Source: Portulaca oleracea
Lineage: Eukaryota > Streptophyta > Magnoliopsida > Caryophyllales > Portulacaceae
NCBI GenBank assembly: GCA_029582165.1
Contig: CM055875.1
Location: 441,501-505,500 of the forward strand
Direction of reading: 5' to 3'
DNA length: 64,000 nucleotides
The notes beneath the pieces were generated by a model. It saw nothing but the letters and a program-made list of their open reading frames with translations. It was not told where the DNA came from and searched no databases. Positions 12,945 through 25,214 of this stretch are shown one piece after another (position 1 is the first letter of the stretch; the number at the start of each line of letters is the position of its first letter). The position numbers were made by a program, and so were the translations under genes.

Positions 12945-15900
12945 TCCCCCCCCCCCCCTCTTGGAGGTTTGTCTGATAGCCCCAACTTTGCAGAGAGATA
13001 ATTATGTTGATGTCCTCCCAATGGCTTTGTCAGAATGTCTACTAACTGCTCATTTGAAGACACATGAGAAATACTAAGAAACCATTCCATTAATTTGTCC
13101 CTAGTATAATGACAATCAATGTTAAGGTGTTTAGTTCTTTCATGAAAGATCTGATTTTCTGCTATATGCATTGCAGCTTTATTATCACAATGTAAAATAG
13201 CTAGAAGTTCCAAAGGAATTTTCAGATCTTGAGCAAGATTAGCTATCCACACCAACTCATAGGTAGTTGTAGACATGGCTCTATATTTTGCCTCTGCTGT
13301 AGACTTTGCAACAGTATTTTGTTTCTTTGTTTTCCAAGAAACTAAACATTTGCCAAGGAAAACAGTATACCCAATAAGAGACCTTGTTGTCATTTAACAT
13401 GATCCCCAATCGGCATCACAATAAGCCTGCAACTTAAAATCTGAATTTGCTTGAAAGAAAAGGCCTCGATTGATTGTGCCCTTGAGATATCTTAATACAT
13501 GAAGGGCTGCATCATATTGTGGTACAGTAGGAGCTTGCAAAAACTGACTTAGATGTTGAACAGAATATGCAATATCTGGTCTTGTAATTGTCAAATATAG
13601 GAGTCTTCCAACAATTCTTCTGTATTTCTCAGGTTCCTTAAGAAGTTGTCCTTTATCAATAGATAATCTTAAGCCCTTTAGTAGAGGAATTTGTGCAGGT
13701 TTTGCTCCAGATAGACCTGCATCAGTTAAAATATCAGAAATATATTTTCTCTGATTTAATAGAGTACCTTATTTGGCCCTTGCTATTTCAATGCCCAGAA
13801 AGTATCTGGCTAGTCCTAAATCCTTGATTGTGAAAGCTTGATGCAGCAACTTTTTAAGTTCAAGAATGCCTTGATCATCACTACCTGTAATGAGGAGATC
13901 ATCTACATATACTAGCACAAAAATAGTCAGACCATTATGTTCTTTGATAAACAAAGAATAATCATTTTTAGACTGATAAAAACCAACTTTCTTAAGAAAT
14001 TTACTTAATTCTAGATTCCACTGTCTTGATGCTTGTTTTAAACCATAAAGAGATCTTTCTAACTTACAGACTTGACCTTCTGTAGGTTGATTGTATCCCT
14101 CTGGTGGCAGCATGTAAACTTCTTCATCCAAGAAACCATGTAAGAAAGCACTGTTGATATCCAATTGGTAAAGAGGCCATTCTTTGATTGTAGCCATAGC
14201 AATAAAAACCCTTACTGTTGTGAGTTTGGCTACCGGAGAGAAAGTATGCTTATAATCTTTGTCTTTCACTTGCTCAAAACCTCTGATTACTAAACATGCC
14301 TTGTATCGTTCAATGCTTCAATCTACTTTAAACTTCACTTTATAAACCCATTTTGAAGTTAAAGCCTTCTTCCCAGGGGGTAATTTTGTAAGCACCCAAG
14401 TTCCATTTTTCTCCAAGGCTTGGATTTCTTTGTTCATGGCTTCAATCCATTCCGGAGATTGTGCAGCTTGCTTATAACTTGTGGGCTCAGGAACATGCAT
14501 GGTAGCAATAAAAGATGTCACATAATCCGAAGAAAAATGTTGGAAGTTAGCTTCTGTTAATAAAGGAAAAAGTGTTCCTTCTTTTACGGTAGCAAAACTG
14601 TGTGATTGAGATGGGGAAGGAACTGAGGATTTCTTTTGTGGCTTAACAAAATCCTTTAACCACACAGGCTCATGTCTTCGTCTACAAGATTTCCTTGTAG
14701 CATACTGTTGATTTTGAAAATTGTCACCTTCGCCATCTGTATTAGACATAGGCCTATGTGTTGTGTCAGACTGATCTTGTAAAATCTCGTGACTATCAAC
14801 AACTCTTGTCATAGAGTCTTGTACAAATAAATCTTGAGAATGAGAATGGTCAAAACCTGTAGGACTATAAAGAGATTCATTAGTAAAAGAATTCTCCCTA
14901 GAAGACAAAATATTTTCATGAAAAGAGAAATTATAGGGAGAAGAAAGGTTGTCATTAGTAGCTAGCTGTTGTCGTGCTAGTTGTTGTTGTCCTTGACCCA
15001 AAAAAGAGGAAGGAGAAGCATGCTTTGTGTAGACCCCTAGTTGTTGCTGTCCTTGACTCGAAAAGGAGGAAAGAGGAGCATGCTTTGTGTGGAATACATC
15101 ATCTTCTGAGAACTCATGCGATGGTTGGTGAAAAATAGTACTATAACTTTTCTCCACTTTTTGATGCTTGTCTCTAAAAGGAAACACACTTTCTTCAAAA
15201 ACCACATATCTACTGTGAATTATTTTATTTGCATCCAAAGCATATAATTTGTATCCTTGCATACCAAAAGTATACCCAAGTAAAACACATTTAATAGCTT
15301 TGTCTGCAAACTTATCCTTTTCACCCAAATTAACAACATAACATAGACAGCCAATTGTTTTTAATTCACTAAGATCTGCTTTTGAATCATATAACCTTTC
15401 AAAAGGACTCTGCCAATCCAGAATTTTCATAGGCAACTTGTTAATAATATAAGTTGCTGCTAATACACACTCACCCCAAAAGGACTTGGAAAATCCAGCT
15501 TGAAGTCTGATGGCCCTGGCTGTCTCAAGAAGATGTCTATGCTTTCTTTCCACAACCCCATTCTGTTGGGGTGTTCTTACCATGGATCTTTGATGTAAAA
15601 TACCTTTTGAATCAAACAAAGAAATGCAAGCATTTTGTAGAAATTTTGTTCCATTATCAGATCTAACACATTTAACAGATACATTGAATTGAGTTTCCAC
15701 CATTTTTAAGAACCTGTAGCATTTAAACCCTGCTTTTTATCTTGCAAAAGTTGAGTCCAAGTACATCTAGTAAAATCATCAACAATAGTAAGAAAGTATT
15801 TAGCCCCATTTATGTTAGGAGTTCTATAAGGTCCCCATAAATCCATATGAATTAATTGAAAAGCATAAGTAGTTTTAATAGAACTTCTAGTAAAAGGTAT

Positions 15901-16766
15901 CCTATGAGCCTTTGACAGAACACAAATATCACAAAAAAAAACTTGTCATTATCAGAAATATTACATTCATTAATGTGTTCAGGCTTAGAAAAAGATGTAT
16001 GGCCCAAACGATTATGCAAAGTATGTAAATCAACATCATGTTTTTCAATTACAGCAGCTATTTTGTCAGGCTTTAACACTTGCTTCTTCTTAGTCTTGGA
16101 TATCATCCTATATAACCCATGCTTCTGATCAGCTACAGCAACAGTAGAGTTACTTAAAAGGTCCTGAAACATACACTTGTTAGATAACAAAATTATATAA
16201 AGCTTCTGATCTTGAAGCAACTTTGAAACAGAAAGCAAGTTAAATCTAAAATCAGAAACATAAAGAACCTTTTGTAAAACCATATGATTGTCAATAATAA
16301 TTGTTCCTGTTAAAGAAATAGTCTTAATCAGACCATCAAGCATGGAAACTGAAACAGTTTTATCAAATTGTGAAACAGAAGAAAATAATGAAAGATCATA
16401 ACACATATGATCACTAGCACCAGTGTCTACAATCCAAACCGACTCAGAAAAATGAGAATCAGAATCAGTTGAATTATATGCAGTGCAACATATTCTGGAA
16501 TTTAAACCAATGTTACCTAAAAAATGAGAAAGATATCCAAGATCCGTTTTATTCTTTACTGTCTGATCTGCTTGATCTTTAGAAGTATGTCCTCTTTCAT
16601 ACTGAGGCTGTGACATGGAAAAGTTAGCAGAATGCATTCTTTTACTCGAGTCATTCTGATTGCCTTGATTCAGCTTATACACTTCTTGTGCAATCTGCTG
16701 TATAAGCTTGAGATCCATCTGAGGCATGTCATTACTTAAAGGATCATCAAAATCTTCAGTAAACAC
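12896..16766 (-). pseudogene. pol: Copia pol (protease, integrase, reverse transcriptase, RNase H), multiply broken
   Basis: Domains in order on the minus strand: protease with active site WIVDTGASDHMC (about 16430); integrase zinc region LHTLHNRLGH; integrase core with RSDNGTKF, PQQNGVVERKHRHLLE and SFWGECVLAA (15.7-15.4 kb); reverse transcriptase with W.YQLDINSAFLHG and LVYVDDLLITG (14.2-13.9 kb); RNase H with YCDADW and KSTAEAKYRAM (13.5-13.2 kb). Breaks: a frameshift at an A9 run near 15940, another between 15703 and 15852, an in-frame TGA before SIERYKA (about 14316), TAA after EIARAK (about 13767), and TAA after DADWGSC (about 13393). The catalytic YVDD and protease DTG triads survive. 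Confidence 0.93.
12945..12964 (-). promoter_or_regulatory. polypurine tract of the Copia element
   Basis: On the minus strand this is AAGAG followed by about 13 G and an A, abutting the 3' LTR. The RNase H reading frame runs through it as PPRGGGG and stops only inside the LTR. Confidence 0.85.
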
Positions 16767-16811
16767 ATTGGCTGCTACCTTTTTTCCTTTCTTTTTCCCA
16801 TCTTTTTCATA

Positions 16812-17790
16812 TCACTCTGGATAACCAATCAGTTTGAAACACTGATCCCTCTCATGCCCATGCTTCTGACAATAGGAACAAAAACTTGTTTGCTTTGTCT
16901 GCCTTGTCTTTCTTATAGTCTTTCCTAGGAGGCCTTGAAACATTCCTTGCCAACAATGCTTGTATATCACTATAATCAGCCATATCACTTTGCTTTTGAA
17001 CACAAGCAGCAATCTCATTAGAAAAAACACCACCAGAAGCAATCTTTTGACTCTCAGCCCTTTGAACTAGAGAATATGCTTTATTAATGGTAGGTAAAGG
17101 ATCCATCAAGAGAATCTGACTTCTAACACTATCAAAGTCATCATTAAGATGCATCAAAAACTGTACCAACCTTCTCCTTTGTTCCAAATCCATGGTGACT
17201 TTAACATGAGGACAAGTTACAACACAAGCACAAGTAGGAACATCAGACATCTCATTCAACTCATCCCATAATTTCTTTAATTTGGTAAAATACACAGCCA
17301 CTGAATTCTTCCCTTGGAAAAGCTCAGCAATCTCTTTTTCTAATTGAAAAAGTAAAGGACCATTACTTTGTCCAAATCGTTCGGTTAATTCAACCCACAA
17401 TTCTCGAGCGATGCTTACATACAAGAAAGACTCAGCAAGATCAGTAACCATGCAATTCATAAGCCAACTGATAACCATGTTATCACACTTAATCCATTGA
17501 TTTAGTAAAGAAGCTTGAGTAGGTTGGATACATTCACCTGTGATAAACCCGAGTTTCACCTTGGTTTTGAGAGCAATTTTGATAGCTCTTCCCCATTTCT
17601 TAAAATTATTTCCAGAAAACTTGATGTTCACAATTTGAAGGCCAGGATGATCTGATCCTTGGAGATAAAGTGGATCATTGTTGTAAATGTCTTCAACTGT
17701 TCTGATCCTTGATTGATCTGAACCTCCAACAGCACCACCTTCTGAACCTCCAACAACTCCTCCGGATGAAGCAGCTTCGCCAGTAGCCAT
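16812..17790 (-). pseudogene. gag: Copia gag (UBN2-type) with zinc knuckle, frameshifted
   Basis: The frame starts at 17790 (MATGEAASSGG). It carries the Copia gag features LYLQGSDHPG, W.RAIKIALK, then FGQSNGPLLFQLEKEI and VQFLMHLNDDFDSVRSQIL. A CCHC zinc knuckle (CSYCQKHGHERDQC, then LIGYPE) follows but lies in another frame, so there is a frameshift near 16900. After GYPE the usual TGG is TGA, a nonsense change. Gag would form the virus-like particle and the knuckle would bind RNA. This copy cannot make either whole. Confidence 0.88.
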
Positions 17791-17908
17791 TTTTCTTCAA
17801 TTCAAAAAATCTTGAATTGAACCCAAAAATTCCAAGACTCGAAGTCTCAGAACAAATGCAATTGATTGATTGCACAAGAAAAGAAGAAAACTCAAGTATA
17901 GACCTTGA

Positions 17909-17920
17909 GCTCTGATACCA
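17909..17920 (-). promoter_or_regulatory. primer-binding site (initiator Met tRNA)
   Basis: The minus strand reads TGGTATCAGAGC immediately after the 5' LTR. This is the standard complement of the 3' end of initiator Met tRNA. Confidence 0.92.
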
Positions 17921-18082
17921 TGAGAAAAGATTGAAAAACACAAATCTTATTGAGAGAATATGTATTTGACACAAGTGTATGAGATATGAAGCTATATTTA
18001 TACAGGAGGAAGGTAAAGATAGAAATATCAATATTAGTTATAACTAATCTTGATGAGCTAGAATAAATCTTTATTCTTCACA
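17921..18082 (-). repeat. 5' LTR of the Copia element
   Basis: 162 bp, TG..CA ends, directly followed (minus strand) by the primer-binding site. Confidence 0.93.
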
Positions 18083-18300
18083 CTTACCAAACTGAATCAG
18101 TCAAGGCTTCAACCTGTCTAGTTGGTTTACAAATTCTTGTAGGATCGTGGATTTGATTGTTGCATCATAAAATCATATTGAGAATCTAACACAGTATTCA
18201 TACTAAATCGGGATTGTGATGCCCCAACTAATTTAAGATTCTAATAAAATTCGGATCAATGTAGAGTGTTTAGATCGCAGGTTCGGTTTGAGACTTTAAT

Positions 18301-18853
18301 AAGGTTTTTGGATAATAATATACCGACATTTGGGGGGTATTGGATTGTAATATACCAACCTTTATTATTGGACAACAATATCCCTGACCTTTATACTTAG
18401 GTGACATTATTATACCAATAGTAACTAACGGGGTGGTGAATTGATCTCCATGTTGATGTGGGGGAAAAATCTGCCCCAACCCATAATCTCGTTAACCCTT
18501 CCGTTTTTCTTACTAACTTACATTACAAGACATTGGTTGGTTGTGTATCACGTCAGTACGGGGACTGGTTCACCGCCCCTTAGTCATTATACTGGGGTCG
18601 ATTTTTTTAAAACGTAGGTTAGTGAAAGAAAAGGAGGGGTTAACGGGGTTATTGTGCAAGGGTCGGTTATTTTTCCCTCTGTCTACCACGTCTGCACGAA
18701 GACCAGTTCACGAATTACCACCCACTTAGTTACTATTGGTATAATAATCTCACCTGAGTATAAAGGTCAGGGATATAATTGTCCAATAGTAAAGGTCGGT
18801 ATATTACAATCCAATACCCCTAAAGGTCGGTATATTGTCATCCAATACTCCTT
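18301..18853. mobile_element. foldback transposable element, long inverted repeat
   Basis: Nearly the whole element is two imperfect arms of about 230-250 bp (18301-18535 and about 18605-18853) around a short loop. Left end AAGGTTTTTGGATAATAATA, right end (reverse complement) AAGGAGTATTGGATGACAAT. Inner shared words include GACCTTTATAC, TTATTATACCAATAGTAACT, CGTTAACCC and ACTAAC. A possible 5 bp duplication TTAAT lies at 18296-18300 and 18854-18858. No transposase frame is present, so it would depend on an enzyme from elsewhere. It sits 214 bp from the Copia insertion. Confidence 0.75.
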
Positions 18854-18860
18854 TTAATAA

Positions 18861-19728
18861 TGTTGCTCATGATCGAATGGGTATGACATTGTGTAGTTAT
18901 TTAAATATTAAAAGTTATAATATGGTATACCATATTTAAATAAGGAAAACCTTACATGCACCGATTAAGAACAATATATATTACAAGCAGCTAGAGCATG
19001 TGCTCTAGATATTTGTGAGTGAACAATTTTAATAATCAGAGTAAACAACCTGATATATATAGGTGAACAAGCGTAGTATCTGGAGCACATACTTTGGGTG
19101 TATCTAACAAATTTCTATTAAAATGTTTATTGTCTTTTTTCCCCTTCACTGATTGTCATGGTTGACAGTGAATTATGTCCTCGTTAGCATGTAGTTATAT
19201 AAGTGGTACAAAGAACATACCTTGAAATAATAATAATTCTTATAATTGCACTCAATGTATTCTTATAATTGTTCAAAAATAGGGTATGAGAACTCCTATG
19301 TGCATTAATTGTGATATTTGATACTAATTGATTTCGTACAAGGCTAAAAACATTATGTGTGCATTGGACTGTTACTTAACATCCAGAGAATTGTAGGTAT
19401 GATATACAATGATGAAGCATCGATTGTGCTGAGTGATTTTGAGAAGACAAAGCTTGAATGTGAATTGAATTCACTGTTTTTAAGAAAATATTTGCTCTCT
19501 ACTTATAAGACGCTCTTTATGTTAGCAAATATCCCTCCAGGATAAATCAAGCCTTATGAAAATTTAGTTGAGAAAATATGTGAATTCCCTAATGTCTCTG
19601 TGAATAAAGAACGTTAAAGGAAGAGAGAGAAAATGAGGTTATTAGCAGTTCGCTATGGTGTTTTGTTTGTAAAATTGCCTCCTCTTATCTAGGAAACTGA
19701 TTTCTGAATAAATGTAATTATTTATTTA
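18861..19728. other. unassigned AT-rich stretch
   Basis: I see no gene motif here. An open frame at 19357-19545 (62 codons) has no recognisable feature. Confidence 0.5.
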
Positions 19729-20559
19729 TTAAATGAGGTTATAAGTAAGTGTTCTCAATGTCTTATCAGATACCTTAGAAAGATCACTAAAGTGATGAAA
19801 TAAATGAATAATCATGATTTTTCTATGTGAGTCCTCTAGGTAAGCATGATAAGGGTCAAGAAGGGGATCATACCCTCTAAAGGGACCTAAGCACTCAAGG
19901 TATGCGTGGTCGGGTGAGGGAGAGATAAACAGTGAATGAAAGGGGACTACATGATCGGGAGAGGGGGATACATCCTCAACACATTTAATGCACATAGGAG
20001 AGTGCTCAACTTCCTCAACAATCTCATCACAAACAAGTTTCAACCCAAGATTATCATTCAACTCATCAATATTATCAAATGTATGCAAAGAAAATGCAGG
20101 ATTATACTCCATGACAACACTCTCAACATCACATGAAGTTGCATCATCATCAATAATCTCAAACTCAACAAGTGATGGATCTAAACATGAAGAAAGGGTT
20201 AGGATTGCTAACGATGAAGATGCATCATCTTGATCACCAAAGGTGAAAATGCAACACTCGGATTCATAATCCATTAAAAATGATAGATAATCACACACAT
20301 ATACATCATGAGGAATAGCTTCTATATCATGAGAATGTGGCACACAAGTGAAAGAAGGAGAAAAAGAGACATCATCACCATTTTTCCAATCACACAAAGG
20401 AGGATCAACATGAATATTAAAGGAGAATGGGGAAGAAGACTCAATTCTATTCAAAACACACTCATCGGGAGATGAAGGTCTTAACTCATAACTATTTCCA
20501 AACAAATCAAGTCGCATTTCACGAATTATAGAAGTTATCATATGAAGCCCTTCTTGCAT
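19729..20559 (-). pseudogene. unrecognised acidic ORF inside a Gypsy-type element
   Basis: A 276-codon minus-strand frame, rich in Asp, Glu, Ser and Pro, with a repeated SPSPDH phrase and paired Cys (MCIKCVED). I do not recognise the family. Coding traces continue upstream on the same strand to about 21.1 kb (for example RDRLNGYLDYW) but with stops. Position downstream of a tRNA-Asp-type primer site and a long LTR (21266-29249) says it is internal sequence of that retroelement. No protease, reverse transcriptase or integrase motif is visible. It resembles in style the acidic spacer of the 845-codon frame at 25215-27752. Confidence 0.5.
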
Positions 20560-21265
20560 TCTTCTCTAAACACTCTAAACTTTTCATCTCTTTCTTGCAC
20601 ATGGTTCACAACATTTATCGATATAGGTCGGATGAGCAATATAAGTAGAAGCGACGGTAACACAAGTAGATGATTCCAATTGAGTTCATGGGGAGGGGAC
20701 ATGCATGGGAATAGAAGGAGGAGAGTAAATAGTACTCACATATGAATCTTCATAGCATGCTTCCCTCGATTGATCCACAAATGGAGATTGAGTATGCACA
20801 TCAACACAAGGGGAGGGTGGGGACAAAATTTCATACATGGACTTTAATATTTATATATAGCATGTTGAGCACATGGATTATAAAATTAATAACCCAAAGA
20901 ATGACAACTCTTATAAATTTACGAGTATCCTCGGTCAACCAATTAAGCAATTCTCAAACTTCATAATTATTTTCCATATTAAAATCATAGTAATTTAGTA
21001 AATTACGAGTCTTAAAATTCACACCCTCATTAATAATAACCAACACGTCCCAATAAGAAAAGTTTTATCCATGAGGAGCCCAGTAATCAAGATAACCATT
21101 TAATCTATCACGATAATCACAGAATAATTCTTGCTCTTTGAGAGATGTCAAAACGTGATTCCATTTCTTTTCTTTTTTAGATTTTCAATTTTTAATTTTT
21201 TTTTTAGATTTTTTAAAACCTAGAGGAAATGCTCAAGAAAAAACTAAACGGTTAGAAGGCACAAC

Positions 21266-21283
21266 TCTCCAAGAATGGCACCA
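21266..21283 (-). promoter_or_regulatory. candidate primer-binding site, tRNA-Asp type
   Basis: The minus strand reads CACAAAATGGTGCCATTCTT, so the LTR ends CACA, then three bases, then TGGTGCCATT. The same spacing (CACA, AAA, TGGCGTCG) occurs at 39206-39230 in the Athila-like element. It has drifted from the tRNA-Asp complement TGGCGCCG. Confidence 0.5.
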
Positions 21284-23189
21284 TTTTGTGTTTAGGGCTT
21301 TATACACCTGGTATTTGTCGTTCTCTCTCAGGGAGTTGGGGTTCCCAAACCTAAAAGTCCTATCAAGCTCTCACCTACTAGGTCTAAATTTCATGTTCTT
21401 TTGAGAATCAAGGTACCATCAACTAAGAAATTAAACAAAGTCTAAAATGAACTAATCACCTAAACTAGAAGGAATAACATAAAAGAGTACCTAATTACCA
21501 AGTCTAACTTATGCAAATTAAGCAATTAATTGTCCTTTTTAGCCCACCAATGACGATATTTCAAAGATGCAAAAGCTAGTTTAATTCTCCTAATGCAATT
21601 AGTCAAATCAAACTACAAGATGACAATCTCAATAACATAGCGAAAGATTTGAATATTGTCATAACAAACCCCAACTATTCTCTCCACTCACACTTGGCAA
21701 CTCTCATTGCTTAAAGGATAAAAATTCTTTCAAACATTTATCAAATTATGTGGTGAGCTAGAGAAACTCAATGAACACAATTAGAACTTGGTTTTTTATT
21801 ACATTACCTAAACTAATGATCTAAGAACTTGGACCATTTAAAGACCTAACTCCTAAAAGACCTCAAACACTACCCTCGACTAAAACTAGCCCAAATAAAG
21901 ACATGACCCTAAATTGACCTTAATGAAACCCTAATAAGACTTAACCTAAACTGGCCCAAGACCTAATGACACTAACTGACCTAAACAAAGACCCACATTC
22001 TGGCCCAATCCTTAATAACCTAATCCCAATAGAGACTAGACCCTTATATCCCTTAAAGACTGACCTTAAATCTAACCTAGACATTGGCTCAAATCCTTTC
22101 TGACCCATTTAAAACCTAACATAAGACTTGACTAGACCTAAAAAGAAAACAAAGCAAAAAGAAAACCAAATACCCACTGTAGAGGCTACTAACCAATACA
22201 AAGAGAAAAAAAGAAGGAAACATAGGGGAAAGACGAAAGCAGAGTAATCGACCAGAAACAGAGCCAAATGAAAGAAACAAAATAGAACAATGACAGATGA
22301 AAACAGAGCAATCGAGATAGCGGATAGCAAAATCAAAAACAAAATCAAGATTCAAACAGAGTAAAATCAACACCCAGATTCAAAATCCAGAATCGAATAA
22401 CATAAGGAATTTTAACAATAAAGTCTGCAAAATACAAATTGTAACAAGCTAATAAAACAGTAATCTAAACCTAAAATCTACCTAAGCACTAACCATAAAA
22501 TCGACGGAAGGTAAAGGGGTTGTCACTGGAATCTCATCCTCTCTCTTCAATCTTTCTCATTGATCTTCCTTCAATCTGGGTGGTGGAGATGCTTCGAGAC
22601 AGTTAAAGGCGAAAATGGTTGTGGTGTATGCATAGTCGAATCTTCTGCCAAAGTTGTACTTCCTCTGCACTCTCAACCGATGACCCGTGTTCGGTTTGTG
22701 GTTTTTGTGGTTTTCTAAAGTAAGGCTGTCGGTCCACAGGGATGGGTGTTAGGCTTGATAAGCAGATTGGTTTGGTTGAGGAGTTTTCAATTGCGTAAAG
22801 CAGTAAATAATGCAAAGCAATTAAACTAATCTAGGCATGGATTCAAAATAACAATAAGCAAGTAAGCATGAAAAGATGAACTAATCAAGTTTCAACAAAA
22901 AAGCAAATTAAACTAAGAATGCATTAAAAGCAATTAATGTAAAAACTTGAATAACGAAATTAGGACAAAAAAATTATACCTAGCATGCTCAAATCTTCAC
23001 TCTAATCTTCAACCTTCACTTGGAATTTTTCCCGGAACAAACAAGAAAATTGTGAATTGGATTACTAAGAATCCCCAAATTCTCACTTGAAAGTAGAATT
23101 TATGACTCTTAATCCTCCTCCTCACTAAAAGTTGGATTGGTGGTGAACTAGCACTAGAAAGCTTGAATGCAAAGCAACAATGAAAACTT

Positions 23190-23190
<1 letters not shown>

Positions 23191-23247
<57 letters not shown>
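23191..23247. repeat. (GA)n microsatellite within the LTR
   Basis: An almost pure GA run with one interruption (AAAG). On the minus strand it is CT-rich and lies between the TATA-like site and the leader. Confidence 0.93.
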
Positions 23248-23248
<1 letters not shown>

Positions 23249-23489
23249 AAAAACTTGTAAATTGCTTGAATTGAAAGAGCTTGAAAGAAAATTGATTGCA
23301 ATGAAAGAAAACTTGAAGAACAATCAAAGCTTAATGAAAGATAAAGAAAAATGAAATGAAACCTAGTTGTACTCTAATCCTAAGCTATCTAAGATGAAAA
23401 ATAAAAAACTAGATTATTCTAATGCTAAAAATATTTGGGTATTTATAAAAGAAAAGAAAATACCCCAAAACCCTACAATTAGTCATAGC

Positions 23490-23795
23490 AGTTGCGCGTT
23501 AATTTCCGCAGACTGTCAGACCAGTCGCGGGCGCAACTAGAACCGTCCCGGGCACGACACTGCCTTGGCGATCGCCCGTCGTTTTCATCATCAGCTTTCG
23601 CGGGTGCGAGAAAGTCTATCGCGGGCGCGACACCACTCTGAAGCATTTTCATCCAAGGTTCACCCGAGTTTGGTCGCGGGTGTCACCAAGGTGATCGCGG
23701 GTACCACCCCTTGGTCGCGAGTGCCACATGTTGGTCGCGGTTGCGACCTCTCTCTGGGCAACTTCCATCCGAGACTGCTCAACAGTCGTCGTGGG
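23490..23795. repeat. CpG-rich palindromic module of the long LTR, part 1
   Basis: Repeated near-palindromes around GTCGCGGG(T/C)GCGAC (for example ATCGCGGGCGCGAC at about 23617, TGGTCGCGGGTG, TGGTCGCGGTTGCGAC). It continues at 29014-29090 beyond the nested element. GC content is far above the neighbours. Confidence 0.8.
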
Positions 23796-23799
23796 TGTC

Positions 23800-24826
23800 T
23801 GATGTATAATGGGATCAAAGATCACATTACACATGAAATGTAGAACGGATCTAGATTGATTCTCTAGGATAGGAACCATAAGAACGATGGAATGACATGT
23901 AATTGGATGAATAATGGATGATAAACGAAAGGGTGGATGATATGGACAAACGTAAGGATGAGAGTATTCTGGTTGGAATGAAGTTTGATGAAACGAAAAT
24001 GCAATTGACATTCAAAGATTCAAACGAATTGATGATTGAACTTACAATGGTGTTGAATCGATGATTTGAATGATAATGGCTTGGGATCTTCTAAGGAGAT
24101 ACAGATTCACCACTCCTAGAATCCTCCAACTCTTCCTATCACCACCTAAGATAGCCAATCTTAGAATAGAAGAAGAGATTCAAAAGACTCTCCCTCAAGA
24201 GAACCAATTCTAGCACACAAGCTAGAGAGAAAGCACAATGTGTTTAAATTTGATTTGTATTTGATATGAGATGTAATGAATGAATACAATGGCACCCTAG
24301 GGGGTCTATTTATACTACTCTAGGACCCCTTGGACGTGTACCTAGGGTTCAAGAAACCAAGAATCAATTATTACATCATATATCCTATTTATGACATCAT
24401 AAACTCTAAAATACAACTCTAGAAAGAAATTGCTATAACTCCTTCAATACTTGTCCGTTTTCAATGATTCAAAAACCATTGGAAAGCTTATTAAAAGAGT
24501 TCTAATCTGTCTTGTGATGATTTCCTCAATAGACGTATGGATCTAGAATTATAGAGCAAAATATCGAACTGTACTTGATGGAGTCTTTTGCTGCCGTGAG
24601 AGATGACTTCTCAATAAGGACTTGAGAACGATTTAAGCTCATTGATGTCCTCCAAATGTGAGAGTAACTCCATATAAGCTTAGAAGTGTGAGAACTAAGC
24701 TTAGAGTACCTTCAAGGTCCTTACGCCTTCTACCTTGATAAACCCAAGACGACATTTGTAGCTTCAAACTTGTTTAAGGTCCTTGTAGCTAGACCTTGAT
24801 GTATATAGCTAGGCAAATATACATCA
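23800..24826 (-). repeat. 3' LTR of the nested element
   Basis: 1027 bp. It matches 27986-29013 almost throughout, with scattered substitutions. Confidence 0.95.
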
Positions 24827-24842
24827 TTCTCCCCCGGTTGAA
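24827..24842 (-). promoter_or_regulatory. polypurine tract
   Basis: The minus strand reads AACCGGGGGAGAA immediately before the 3' LTR. Confidence 0.85.
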
Positions 24843-25214
24843 AAAGTTTGTCCTCAAACTTAGACAAAAATTCTTCTAAACCAGTACATAACACTTCTTC
24901 TTCCTTGTTTTCCTTCCTTCTTTATAAGATGTCTTCCCATATGTGTTATTGACATCACTTCTCTTGTTCCTTCTTATGAGTTTACAACTTCTCTTCTTGA
25001 ATGCCTTGAAATCATTATAGATTCCTTTGATGCTTGACTTGAACTTCCACTTTCTTCAAAGTTTTCTCATGACTAATCCAATGACTTCATGGAACTTCAA
25101 ATCTCGTTTATTCATAGAGAATGTAGAAATCTCGTATAACTTCTCAACTTCAAAGTATAGATTCACAAGCTTGTAACTCATGATGAAGACAATAGTAAAA
25201 CTTCCTTGAATCCA

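Larger units (their letters stand above)
12776..18082 (-). mobile_element. Ty1/Copia LTR retrotransposon, complete but coding-dead
   Basis: Two near-identical LTRs begin TGAGAAAAG and end TTCACA. They are flanked by a perfect 5 bp target-site duplication CTTAC (12771-12775 and 18083-18087). Transcription would run on the minus strand: a Met-tRNA primer site follows the right LTR and a polypurine tract precedes the left one. The order gag, protease, integrase, reverse transcriptase, RNase H is that of Copia. It inserted about 0.8 kb downstream of the strawberry-notch-like stop codon. The coding region has at least six disabling lesions, although the LTRs differ by only about three substitutions and one 7 bp indel. 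Confidence 0.95.

Noticed and set aside
23009..23323. Minus-strand ORF of 104 codons with a Leu/Ser repeat
   Set aside because: It is the translation of the (GA)n microsatellite inside an LTR.
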